Below, in pieces: positions 46,550 through 58,014 of a stretch of 64,000 nucleotides of DNA. The stretch is from Owenia fusiformis (lineage: Eukaryota; Annelida; Polychaeta; Sabellida; Oweniidae). The stretch covers positions 505,341 to 569,340 of the forward strand of contig CAIIXF020000008.1 in assembly GCA_903813345.2 (NCBI GenBank), in the 5' to 3' direction. The position numbers and the translations under genes were made by a program. Position 1 is the stretch's first letter. Each line of letters begins with the position of its first letter. The notes under the pieces are model-generated. The model was not told the DNA's origin, made no database searches, and was given only the letters and a program-made list of their open reading frames with translations.

Positions 46550-47185
46550 TTGCCTTTGTGGTTTTCAGGCCTGGATTGCTTTACGGTTTCACTCCAGTTC
46601 CAGACTTCATTTGGTCTTCATTTTTTACTAGTTCATGTTCATAGTACTAATACTACTATTTAACTAGTAAAAGGCTGGTAGTTTTAACCACTTGGATAAA
46701 CTGACCATGTTTTTTTGGATATAGTTTTTTCCCCTTAGAAATTGCGAGTCACTTTTATTGTGGAATTCATCTTTGTGGTCTTTGGGCCTGGATTGCCTTC
46801 AGGTATCACTCCAGTTCCAGACTCCTTTTGGTCTTATTTTATTACTAGTTCATGTTCATAGTACGTATACTACTACTTAACTAGAACAGGCTGGTAGATT
46901 TAACCAATTGGATAAACTAATCATGTTTTATGATATTGTTTTTTCCATTGAGAAACTACAAGTCACCTTATTTGTGGAATTAATCTTGGGCTTTTTGGGC
47001 CTGGATTGCTTTAAGGTTTCACTTCAGTCCAGACTTCATTTGGTTTTATATTATTACTAGTTCATGTTCATAGTACTAATACTACTATTTAACTAGTAAA
47101 AGGCTGGAAGTTTTAACCAATTGGATAAACTTATCATGTTTTTTATGATATAGTTTTTTCCCTTGAGCAACTGCAAGTTTGGCTT
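46550..47185. repeat. ~215-bp tandem repeat, three copies
   Basis: Copies are marked by ggcctggattgc at 46569, 46785 and 46998. Each is followed by a 'tcactccagttccagact' block (shortened in the third), 'actagttcatgttcatagta' and 'aaccaNttggataaact'. Inside the 5.1-kb TIR element. Confidence 0.85.
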
Positions 47186-48923
47186 AAGACTACTGAAAAG
47201 TAATGTTCTTGGACCAAGCGTTGTATGGATCCAACATTTGACTGGTAGACACATGCAGTAGTACTTCGATGACCATGCGGGCCTGATGTTTATGCTGTTG
47301 ATACTAGAGTTTCAACTCCAAGCCAAGTTTGATCTACAAAGGTTATGCTCCAAGTCAAGAACTTTGTGGATCCAGCACTACCTTACTACATACTGCAGTA
47401 GTGTTCCTATACACCTACATCCATGATGTATGCTCTTGGTAGCTTTAGACAGACCCGGGAGAAAAGCTGACTATTCTTGTCAACCAGTGATGCCAACTAC
47501 AAACCTGGATGAATTTAAAGGTTACGTTTTTGGACACAGATTTTGGTGGATCTAGCACTACTATACTCTCATACTATACTAGTAGTGCTTCCTTTTGTAG
47601 CAGTATCTACGTTCAATGCTGTTATACATGTACTCTTATAGACAGATAGATGTACTATCCATTGAAGATACCACTAGTCTGCCTTTTGCAAGCCTGTGAA
47701 GAACATTTAAAGTTTTTGGTTCCAGGCCAAGAATTTTGTTGATCCAGTGAGGTTCTGAATTCTTCTGCAGTATTCTGTCAATATGCAGCACTAGCTATGA
47801 TGTTTGCTGTTTACAACCTGGACAGATGGATGTTCTAACCACAATCCAATAGTTTTCAACTACAATGCCGAATACAACAATTGAAGGTTGCATTCCAAGC
47901 CAAGCTCTTCGTGGGAACAACACTTAGCAGTGCTTTGATGGCAGTAGAATACTTTCTGTTATGCTATGGCCACTAAAGACAATCATATCAGTGATATCCT
48001 CACCTTCTTAAAGATGTCTAACAAGTTTACCAACAAATGCAAGCTTGTTTCCAACCACCTTTAGATTCATCTCCATACTAATCCTTTATAGATAAGTATG
48101 GACCTGTATGCTGTTCTACTTTGTGCTTGATGTGCCACTGTGTCTACTAGGGTAGCTGTGTTACAGTTTTATACAGATGGATAGACTGTCTAGATGCACT
48201 AGTTTGTCCATTGAACAACTTGTTTTGGCCAGATGGAAGATGTCTCTTCTTGCCCAGGTCAGCAGTAATGGTTGATCTGTTCTATGATGAATACTAATTG
48301 GTACTACAAAGAAGATGGTTTGACTTATCCTTGTAGTTATCTGGTGACTGTACCAACCTCGACTGGCTGGGTCTACGGAGGTGTCTTGCTCCATGTAACT
48401 TTGTTATGGATCCAAAAGAAGAAGCACTTAGCAGATGTGTAGTGGTATTGTTCTATGTCGTTTAACCATTCTACAAGTTGGCTGAAACGGCTTTATGATC
48501 ATCGCTGGTCCAGACTTGATGTTTATTCAACTAACATCCAACTCTGAGAGCAGATACAAGACAAGATGTAGTGTGTACCACCTCACTTTGTATGCAAGAC
48601 TGGTTCCTTTAGGACCCTGTGCTGTGACTCATGGTAGTTGATTTATTTGGCAGTTTCCTAGAATTCCAATGGATGAAAGGATGATGCCTTTGTCTACACT
48701 GACAAGAACTACAACAATGGCTTGGATTAACTCATGTATATCTCATCCAAGCTGCAGGTGGGTCTACAGCTTCAAGAACTATATACAACTTTAAGTACTC
48801 TGCAACTTGTTACCAACTCAGTATTGCACTGTTGTCTGGTGATTGGAAGTAACACTGGGTGGACTTGGTTTGTCTTTATCTTGTACACAGCCATTCCTTG
48901 TCTATCCAGTTCTTGTGTAAGTG

Positions 48924-49300
48924 GAACTGTTTTGCAGAAGGGTTCAACTCAACCAGCTTGTGACCTGGACCTTTGAAGAACTACAAGGTTGCCTCGTTTG
49001 GTTAAACGGCCCATCCTTGGCTAACCAGTTCTATTCATAGGAGTTATTCGCAACCCTTAGATGGGTGAGGATACTCACTGTGAAAGGACATACAGTCTCC
49101 CAGATGTGTAGCTGAACTGTTTTGCAGAAGGGTTCAACTCAACTAGCTTGTGACCTGGACCCTTGAAGAACTGCAAGGTTGCCTCGTTTGGTTAAACGGC
49201 CCATCCTTGGTTAACCAGTCTCTATTCATAGGAGTTGGTTATTACCCTTAGATGGCTAAGACTGCTCACTATGATAGGACAATAACAGTTATACAGATGT
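48924..49300. repeat. ~190-bp tandem duplication
   Basis: gaactgttttgcagaagggt occurs at 48924 and 49114, each followed by 'gcctcgtttggttaaacggc' and 'ttcataggagtt'. The copies are about 90 percent alike by eye. Inside the 5.1-kb TIR element. Confidence 0.8.
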
Positions 49301-49544
49301 GTCACAGCCTCTGCTTTACAATGGATGACGGTGGCTGTTCTAATAGGGATCACTATGGTTTGTGAGATCAGAGTACTTTTTGGTAATATGAATTTACTTT
49401 TTATTATAAGTACTTGTGTATATATATTTATTATACTTTTGGCTTAATCGGGGTCCCACCTCCTTTACTTTGAATTCAGCATATGTCATGGAATAGGTTG
49501 GATTGTATGTAATTGAGAAATTTTACAAGTAAATTTTCTATTAA

Positions 49545-49758
49545 TTACAATACAAACCTATTCCATGACCATAGGCCCACCCGGCCTCCCCGCAGTATTT
49601 TTAAGTTTTACTGCGTACAATTATGAAGATATAGCATATAAAGGGGTGTTAGGTCAGTTGACCTAGAGGGATTCAGCTTATCCTGTTGTTTTTGGACTTG
49701 CCCATTTTTCCAAATTAGGGGTATTAGCATATGTCATGGAATAGGTTTGTATTGTAAT
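49545..49758. mobile_element. 214-bp MITE, short relative of the adjacent 5.1-kb element
   Basis: The left end aattacaatacaaacctatt, continuing ccatgac, is the exact reverse complement of the right end (27 bp). The outer ~145 bp on its right side match the left end of the 5.1-kb element. It lies 22 bp beyond that element's right end. Confidence 0.75.
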
Positions 49759-49862
49759 TATCCCACCGAACGAAGTTCGAGGGGGATATAGAAAAGCCGT
49801 CCGTCCGTCCGTTCGTCCGTCCGTTCGTCCGTCCCTACATCCGCCTCCGACCCCGGTCAAAA
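49756..49862. repeat. Start of a cccaccgaac dispersed repeat (copy 3)
   Basis: ttatcccaccgaacgaagtt, then tcgagggggatatag and a run of tccg/ttcg repeats, as at 6377 and 23388. The typical closing gttcggtggg was not found downstream, so the copy is truncated or diverged. Confidence 0.65.
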
Positions 49863-51687
49863 TGTGACCTGAGATGAATTTTAATATAATTTCAAAATTT
49901 GTAGCTTATATTTGTTATAAATTCATAACATGTTATAATTATCAATAAGGGTTCTATTCAATACAGAGTTCATTAATTTAGTAGCTAATTAAAAAAAATT
50001 GAGGTCACATTAACTTTGGCAGTGGGGTAGGAGCGACTTGACACAAAACGACTTTCTAGCAGTCAGTTTTCAATGTAATCTATACCTCAAAACATGATTT
50101 TTTGGGTTATTTTAAAATAGCAATGAAGTTCTCAAAATTTGCCATGAAGATTTTAGGGTAAAACAGATTTTTCAAAAATATTAGTCAATAGTACATAGAA
50201 TACTACAGTATAATTTTGAACAAGTGACAAAAAAAGAAAACATTTTTTAAGTCAATGTTCTCTTGATCAAATCTCTCAAAAGTTGGTGAAAAGCTTTATT
50301 TTGGCTTATTAAATATACACTGTGAAACATGTTGAAATCTTTTTACTCAGATATGAATAAATTGATATTTTGTCCTTTTTCTCTAGGTCACATCTACCCC
50401 ATGCGTCCACCATCATAAAAAATATTTGTTCATCAATAATATTTTCTTGTAATAGGTAGATGTGATAAATTCCTACATAAGAAAAGGATAAACACATTTA
50501 TGTCAAGTATCTAGAGTACTTAATTTCAATATTTATTTTCAATACTTGTTTAAATATTATGTTTTGCCCCAAGTCGCACATACCCCACCTCATGTAAAAA
50601 TATGAAAATTTTCAATAAATCCTCTTCCCTTCAAAAGTTGATGGTAATTTTAATACTTATTTCATTGTTACCTTCTCTGAAATGTTAACAAATAAAAATA
50701 GCCCATTTAGATCACCCATGGTATCATTTTAAATCATATTTTCATACATTAAGATACTAGATAATATGCATTTAAACATTGATTACCAACATATCATATG
50801 AGTATAGTTTCCTTCAAGGCAGAATCTGATCTAAAGGATTGACAAAATTGCAAGCAACATGTACAAATAACATGTTAATGTGGTACTGGTGATCTCAAAT
50901 ACAAAATCCCATAAGATCTATGATATCCAATCAATTGGTAAAGACTAAAGATATGAGCCCAAAATGTAATAAGATTAAAATAATTGTTTCTTGTGCTTGT
51001 CTTTGTCTGTTCATTATCTGTTTTCACACCATCGGTAGTATATGGTCGTCGTGATGACTATGTTTTCATTACGGTGATTGTCCCACTTTTTTGTCATCCC
51101 AATTTCGGGATTCAGCTGATTATCTTTTAGGTGGCTGAATTGTTTTCTGGCGGGCAATTTGAAGGTTTTTTGTTAAATCTTGTCATTGTCATTTCAGGAA
51201 AACCCCTTGTTCAGTTTTCTCCAAATCCACACACCTGTTTGTAACAGAACTGCAAAAGATCTCTACAATTATCTCCACTCTGTTATATTGCCTTAGATTT
51301 TAGTTCAATATGTGAGCTATTGATTAATATGACCACAGTCAACATTTTTTCTTCAAAGTTTTTAAAAATAATAGGAGAAAAGCTTTCCTGGTTCATACAT
51401 TGTCTGGCTATTTGGTGGTGTGATCTCGTTCACGTAATGTATCTTGTTAAATATAGCTACTGTGCCTAAAAATTGATACCACAGCATTGAATTAATGGGA
51501 GTTGACTTTTAATTAAACAGACTGTTATTTTATATCTAGTTTAAGATATTGTTTGATATAAATTCATTCCAAAAGTTACATAGATGGTACCAACTTGAAG
51601 CTAGGAATTTGTAGTATGTAGAAATAGGATATATATGTGGTGGATCTGGTGTGTGTGACATAAGGATATTAATTATGCATTTTATTA

Positions 51688-51800
51688 TACAGGGTGTTCA
51701 GTAAATATCATGAATAGGTCTGGCATTTTGTTTTATTGTATGATATACAATGTATCAGCAAATAAATATGAATAGAATATTGAGGGTATAACACCCTGTA
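51688..51800. mobile_element. ~113-bp MITE with 11-bp TIRs
   Basis: tacagggtgtt at the left and aacaccctgta at the right are exact inverse copies. Short, no coding capacity. Possible TA-type flanks. Confidence 0.6.
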
Positions 51801-52102
51801 GTACTATTGGTTGCTATGGTAACCATATTATGAACCAATCTAATGGTAGAACTGATATCTTTAAATAAATCAATTCAGAAATGTCCAATGCATATGCTCA
51901 TAAATTTTCATATTTGGACCAATACTAACAGTAACAAAATACCAGACCAATGCACCTTTTTTCTTTACAGAGGGTATACTATTTTGTAGTGATTTAGTAT
52001 GAATAATTAGTCTCTGCATACAATTTTGCCATTTGACGTCAATTGTATTCTGTATATTGAATATTTTTTGGTGATTTGTTATCACAGGCTGTTATCGTAA
52101 GA

Positions 52103-52842
52103 TTTGTGCGCTGTGGCGGATCATGCTATTGTTCATAAAAACACTAAGAATACTTCACAATTTATTTTTTAACTCATATGTTTCGTTATATCAAAGAAAA
52201 TTACCTACTCCATGCAATGGATATATCATTTGCGAGTAACCGCCAAAGTATCATACGCTAAAATGTACCATTTCTTTTTTTTAACTTTTTAATGGCATGA
52301 TATAGTGACATGATAATATTTACATATGATTTCAGCATAACTCTGAATGTATTTATGAAGATCTGGATGTATTAGGTCATTTATTTCATAAAAAATAATG
52401 TTTAATTTTTTTGTCTGCTGTGACGGAGCAGTTTCACTTTTCACATTTGCAACTGCTTCATCACAGCGGACAAAAAAATTAAACATTTTTTTTATGAAAA
52501 ATAATTAAAAAGACCAAATACATCAAAATCTCATTGATACTTTCAGAGTTATGCTGAAAACATATGTAAATATTATCATGTCACTGTATCGTACCATTAA
52601 AAAGCTAAAAAAAGAAATGGTACATTTTGGGGTGTGATACTCTGGCGCCATTTTCAATAGCTTTACCTCCTAGCATTATGGGACTTCAAACAGAAGTGAA
52701 AGTTCCCCGCAAATGATATATCCATTGCATGGAGTAAGTAATTTTCTTTGGTAAAACGAAACATATGAGTTAAAAAATAAATTATGAAGTATTCTTAGTG
52801 TTTTTATGAAAATAACATGCTCCGTCAAAGCGGACAAATATT
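52103..52842. mobile_element. 740-bp foldback element with a nested hairpin at its centre
   Basis: The two halves (about 52103-52440 and 52446-52842) are inverse copies over most of their length. Examples are aaaacactaagaatacttca at 52138 against its complement at 52785, and ccatgcaatggatatatcat against its complement at 52717. The end motif tttgtccgctgtgacggagc occurs in variant form at both outer ends and again on both sides of a ~70-bp central hairpin (52409-52477). The right half has an extra ~60-bp stretch near 52650-52710. Confidence 0.8.
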
Positions 52843-53241
52843 TTTGATACCAGCCTGTGGTTATGGACTTTTATATTAATTAAAAACATATTCATTTAAA
52901 TATTTTCATGGATAAAGCAACTACTTAAAAAAAGACACTGGCTCTAGATTGCATCGTATATTTTAAAGAAAATTAAGAAGTTTACTTTAGGTATTTATGA
53001 TGTTTATCAATGTTAATTGTTGAATTGAACACATGTGAAGATGTTTACTCTATAGATCAGGATTAACAACACAGTACATGTTCATCATTAACTGTGAACT
53101 GGTAAAAGCATTAATTTGAATAATATCTGAACTTCAATAGGAATCCCATTCTCTATAGATAACAAAATATCTCTTAAAAAACAATACTTTTAATTAAAAG
53201 TAACTTATAATCATAGTACATGAAATGCATTATTTTTTGTT

Positions 53242-53330
53242 ATACGAGGGCTGATCATAAAGGTCTCATAATATCTCTCTAATTTCTTTATTTATCGATA
53301 TTACTAATGAAATTTTCACAGAATGTGCAG
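53242..53330. repeat. Mariner-like terminal motif (shared with 14652)
   Basis: tacgagggctgatcataaag then gtctcataatatctctctaa matches 14652 closely. Part of it (taatgaaattttcacagaat) recurs inverted at 54015. The remains suggest an internally deleted DNA element between 53242 and about 54080; no transposase frame was found. Confidence 0.45.
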
Positions 53331-54477
53331 CATAGAACATCATATTAATTCAGCAAAAAATATTTAGAACAACAAAATATAATGGTCATGTGAACTATGT
53401 GATCACATAACTGCATAATGAATGATTGAAATGCATCGTTAGAAGTGATGTTAGACCCTGCAACTGTTTTGTTAAATATCCCGAGGAAATTTGAATTTGC
53501 CCCTCTAGTTCATTTCTAATACGTTCCGATCTCACACAGGGTCTACTTTTGTTCATATCTTTGCAGTATATTTGTTTGAACCATCTTTGGTTTGAGCAAA
53601 GGATTTTACAAGTTGAATATAACTTTTTATCAGTATTAATTCTATTTTTCTATGATTTCTGCACCTATTGCATCTCTTACCCAGTCATTCCTGATCATAA
53701 GTTTTGAGTCTCAGAGTCTGTCATCAAATAAGTCATGTAAACTTCCCATATGACATCACACAATTCACATGATCAATTTCTTTAAAAGTAAAAGCCCTGA
53801 ACAATATTTAAGTTAACATTATAATGTATTACATTATTTATGAGAGTTTATTATGTATGTTTAACATGGTTAACTAGTCTCATTCTCAAAATTTTTATTT
53901 GCCCCAGTTGCCGCCTTGATTTCTGGTAACTATGGTAATTGTAATTGTCTAATACTGTATATGTGTGATACTAAACATTTTTTGCTAGCTTAATGAGACA
54001 TTATATGCTTCACATTCTGTGAAAATTTCATTAGATTATATTGAAAAATAAGAAATGAGAGAGATGTTATTACAACTTTATCTACATTACTATATTTAAT
54101 GTTATGAGTATTATTGGGGAACAATTTTTGTTGTAATGACTGAAATGTCCCTCGTTTCAGTCCTTGAATGTGATATTGGGTCTTATTAATTAATTCAGAA
54201 GTCAATAAAAGAATTTAAGATAAGATTAACTGTAATAATGTCAATTTTAGCATTATTTCCGGCCTCTTGGTGAAGGTGTTTCTATAAGTATTTTATCAAG
54301 AAGTGAATTTGTCATAAACTTTATCCAAGCCAAAATAGTTTACCACTTCTTTCAATAACTGACGTCAATATATTTTTCATGTGTATTTTAACTTGCATTA
54401 ACCTCAATGATATTTTCTTCAAACTCATTCAGTGAACAGGACTTTTTCCAATGACTCAAAACTGTTGCTCTTGAGAG

Positions 54478-54705
54478 CAGGGCTCTCGCCAGGCTTTTAG
54501 GCTGTGGCGCAGCACCACACTCTATTTAGCTCCCTCCACACCCTATTGGCAAATCATGACTGTTTCCACAGTCTAAACTTGTCTGAATATACAATAATAG
54601 CATGTAAAAAGGATAAAACATAACATAAATATGATTTATCACGATTGAACGGTTATGCTAAAGATGTTTGCACCACACCCTAAATATTTACTGGTGAGAG
54701 CCCTG
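54478..54705. mobile_element. 228-bp MITE, CAGGGCTCTC termini, 5-bp target duplication
   Basis: The left end is cagggctctcgccag; the right end reversed is cagggctctcaccag. GAGAG flanks it on both sides (54473-54477 and 54706-54710). No coding capacity. Termini beginning CAG with 5-bp duplications fit hAT-like elements. Confidence 0.85.
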
Positions 54706-54986
54706 GAGAGGTAAAATAAATGGAATTTTGGGTTGATTCAGTAGCATGTAAACATATTTTTTATTCTATTCTAACTCACATAACCATGCCGATGTATGCA
54801 TTATGCAGAAAAAGGTATATTATTTCAACAATAATTTATGTACATTATAGTTGTCACATTTTTAACATATTCTTGCAAGTAAAAAAAACTGGATGTTACA
54901 TCTCTGAAGAATGAAAAATTGGGGATAGGACCAATCTCGGTTTGGAGAATGAAGTTCATCGGCATATTCTGATGTTATCAATGTCA

Positions 54987-55422
54987 CCAACGATTTTGAT
55001 TTTTTACATAGTGTAGATTGAAATGTGATCTTTTGAATATTTAAGATTTAATTATGTTAATGTTTTTATTTCTTTCACAAAACAAATATTAGCTACCCCC
55101 CCCCCCCAATATTTCACTTGTTAAAGTCCCATTGACGATGTCATCATTGAGGTTTTTGGCATGTTTAGAGATAGAACTAACTATTGACTACATTTTCCAG
55201 TAAAATCCTACATTACATGTATCTCTACTATGTAAGATATCATTTTGATTATAATAAATATCAATTGCAATAGCCCTCTGTCTTTAATAATGATGATTGT
55301 GGGGGGGGGTTCGCTAATATTTTGTTTTATGAAAGCAATAAAAATATTACCATAATTAAATCTTAAATATTCAAAAGATCACATTTCAATCTACACTATG
55401 TAGAAAAATCAAAATTGTTGGC
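54987..55422. mobile_element. ~436-bp foldback element with ~120-bp arms ending in poly-C/poly-G
   Basis: 54987-55107 and 55301-55422 are inverse copies: atagtgtagattgaaatgtg and gatcttttgaatatttaaga match exactly. The arms end inward in ccccccccc and ggggggggg. The central 190 bp is unrelated AT-rich sequence. Confidence 0.8.
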
Positions 55423-56233
55423 AACATATATATATATTTTTTTTTTATCATGTATATATTTCTCATTCTATAACTTTGTATACATCAAGTCATTTTACAA
55501 TATTTGTGAAAAATGATACAATTTCAATTCTTGAACATTATTACAATAGTTTACAAATATAATGTACCATAAGTTGTTTAAACATTCATTAAAATAAGTA
55601 TAGTTAGTGTCTTGTACCTTATAGCCAAAAACAAGAGTTTTATACTTTTTCAAGCTTAATTCAATTTTAAAATGATCTAAAATATAATTTTCTAGTTGGT
55701 CTATTACATTAAGTACTCTATGACATTGAAAGAACAAATGTTTAAAATCTTCTACTTGTCCGCAAATATCACACATGTCATTAACACTTATTTTCCATCT
55801 TAGAAGTACATGTAATTGTTTGCATGGTAAAATGTAATGTAAAAGTTTGTATTTAAAATTGGCCACTTTTTTTATTTTTTGGATTGCTTTAAAAGTATCC
55901 AAGTCTGTTGAAACAGCATTTGACTATTTTGAATTTCACAAAGATTAATCCAAAATGATTCCAAATATGTTTTAGTTGCTATATGTTCCAACAAGATTGA
56001 ATATATGTCTCTAGAACTTGCATGTTTATCCAAAAGTCTATAATGCTTCAATTTACTGTCATAAAACCTTAAACTTACATTTGTATTCACATATGTACAT
56101 CTGCTTGCCTCACTAAATATTTTAACTCTATATTGAAATGGCAAAGATTGCTTAACAGTTACATATTCTGCCATCTAATTGACCCTAGATTTAAGCTTAT
56201 CAAGAATTTCATCTTGGGTACACATTAAATCAT

Positions 56234-56438
56234 CAGGCCCGTAGCCAGGGGGGGTTCGCAGGGTTTGGACGAACCCTCCCCTGGCCAAATATTTTTTCAA
56301 AATCATGCAGTTTTTCACCATTTTGAGCACTTCTCAAGTGATTTTAGCCATATTTGGACCAAAATTGTCAAATGTGAACCCCCCCTGGAAATTTTTGAAA
56401 AATGAACCCCCCCTTGGCAAATCCTGGCTACGGGCCTG
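56234..56438. mobile_element. 205-bp MITE (CAGGCCCGTAGCCAG termini) inside the dead LINE
   Basis: Left and right termini are exact 15-bp inverse copies, caggcccgtagccag. ATCAT flanks both sides (56229-56233 and 56439-56443). Removing the MITE and one ATCAT restores the LINE frame through NILYVN into DLMCTQDEILDKL, so the empty site is inferable. The inserted sequence adds a false C-terminus to the open frame 56334-56933. Confidence 0.9.
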
Positions 56439-57529
56439 ATCATTAACATATAATATATTTGAATTTATCCAGTTTTCAAAATACAAACATTTGTTATTGA
56501 AAGTTATGTCTTTATTGTGCCAAATCACCATTTGTCTAATTTCTGCAAATGTTATGTTATGAATTTTGGATTCTGAGCCTCCAAGAATACTCCAAGCATG
56601 GAGTAAATCTTTGTAAAATTGTTCTGGTTTTCCATAAGTAGATTTAAATATCAAAGTATCTGGGAGTTCAGTTTTACTTAATATCTCTCTTGCTAGAATA
56701 TTCCAACTTGCGTTTTTATTCCCATACTCAATGTCTAATATCCATTTAATCTTAAAGGCCCTGAATTTAGATTTTAAGTCAGGCATTGAGAGTCCACCTT
56801 TAGACCAAGTATTAATTAAGACAGATCTTTTAATTTTATCTCTTTTCCCATCCCACAGGAATGAATAAAGTTCTGAAGTAATTTCTTTCAAAAAAGTTTC
56901 ATTTGGAGTGTCAATACATTTTGCTAAATACATCAGTTTAGATAATGCAAGTGTTTTAATTATAACTATTTTCCCTTAAAGAGTTATCTTGCGTTTTTTC
57001 CACAAAGACAATGACTTTCTCATTTTATACTATTCCAATTAAGATCATGCAATTTAGTTTGATCTATTTCAAAGTAGACGCCTAATGATTTTACTTCCTG
57101 TTTCCAGGAAATATTACAAAATGTAGTATTATTGTCATTTTTAAAGTTACCAAGTTTTATACCTTCTGTTTTTTCTAAGTTAAGCTCTAAACCAGAAACA
57201 GTTCCGAACCGCTGTATTTCTTTGATAGCTATATTAATATAGTTTTTTCCATGAACAAAGAGAGTGGTGTCATCTGCAAGTTGACATATTTTGACTTCTT
57301 TGTTTCTTACTTTGATACCTTTGATTCTAGAATTATTTCTTATATTGATTGCCATTGTTTCTGCCGCAATGAGATAAATCAAAGCAGAAATGGGACATCC
57401 CTGCCGAATGCCCCGAGATACATCAAAATATGGTGATAAGTGACCATTATTAGCTTCACAGCTTTGTATTCCATTATACAAAGTTTTGATCCACTTAATA
57501 AAACTAGTACCAAAATTGAATTTCTTTAA

Positions 57530-58014
57530 AGTGTGCGCCAAAATTTAAAACTGCGCAGGCGCAGCGCTCTCGCTAACCTATATAAAGAGATTACAGGGTA
57601 CAGGCTTCAGAGGTAAGCCAGGAAGGTGTACAACTATCGTCCCGTGTTGATTTCCCGTATAATCGTTACCAGGCAAGTTTCACCATTGGAATCGAAAATT
57701 ACTATTAGATATACTTTGTAGATGTTTATATATGAAGGTATTAAGTATATGCATCAATCGAATTGCTCATTTTGAACATATTAAAAGTATTTGTGTTTTG
57801 TTTCCCAGGGAATTGTATGTCACATAAATAGTGTACATTATGTTGTACTTGAATAATCTGGCTTATATAATATTGAAGGGCATGCTGATTGTACACACGA
57901 GTACATGCATGAAGGCCTAATATTGATATTGCTTGCATACCTAAAGTAAAAATAAACTCTTCTAATCCCCTAATGTAAACACGGCGGTATACGTAGCCCG
58001 ATTTATCGGGGGCT
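57530..58014. mobile_element. 485-bp TTAA-flanked insertion in the LINE RT domain
   Basis: The LINE frame reads ...DFTLEALK before and KKFNFGTSFIKW after the insertion, with CTTTAA on both sides (57524-57529 and 58013-58018). The insert starts agtgtgcgccaaaattt and ends tttatcgggggct; apart from AG..CT, the ends are not clear inverse copies. Near its plus-strand start it has a GC-rich stretch (ctgcgcaggcgcagcgctct), a tatataaag TATA-like box at 57579 and a gaggtaagcc donor-like site, so it may carry a promoter. Superfamily unknown; TTAA targeting suggests piggyBac- or Kolobok-like. Confidence 0.7.

Larger units (their letters stand above)
44391..49522. mobile_element. 5.1-kb element with perfect ~35-bp TIRs, ORF-less, repeat-rich
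   Basis: The left end is ttacatacaatccaacctat, continuing tccatgacatatgct. The right end (49488-49522) is its exact reverse complement. No open frame inside resembles a transposase or any known protein; the few frames over 60 codons are unrecognisable. The interior holds three ~215-bp tandem units (46550-47185), several diverged ~140-190-bp repeats marked by 'aagaactttgtggatccagca'-like phrases (47215-47920) and two ~190-bp units (48924-49300). The first ~145 bp of the left end also match 49615-49757 inverted. It behaves like a large non-autonomous DNA transposon of unknown superfamily; no target duplication is obvious. Confidence 0.7.

Noticed and set aside
51199-51250. Possible extra THADA exon after 42558 (acceptor gtcatttcag, phase-compatible, short peptide then TAA)
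   Set aside because: The phase fits, but the peptide does not resemble the THADA C-terminus and the region has no other support; an acceptor-like site with a short open stretch is expected by chance.
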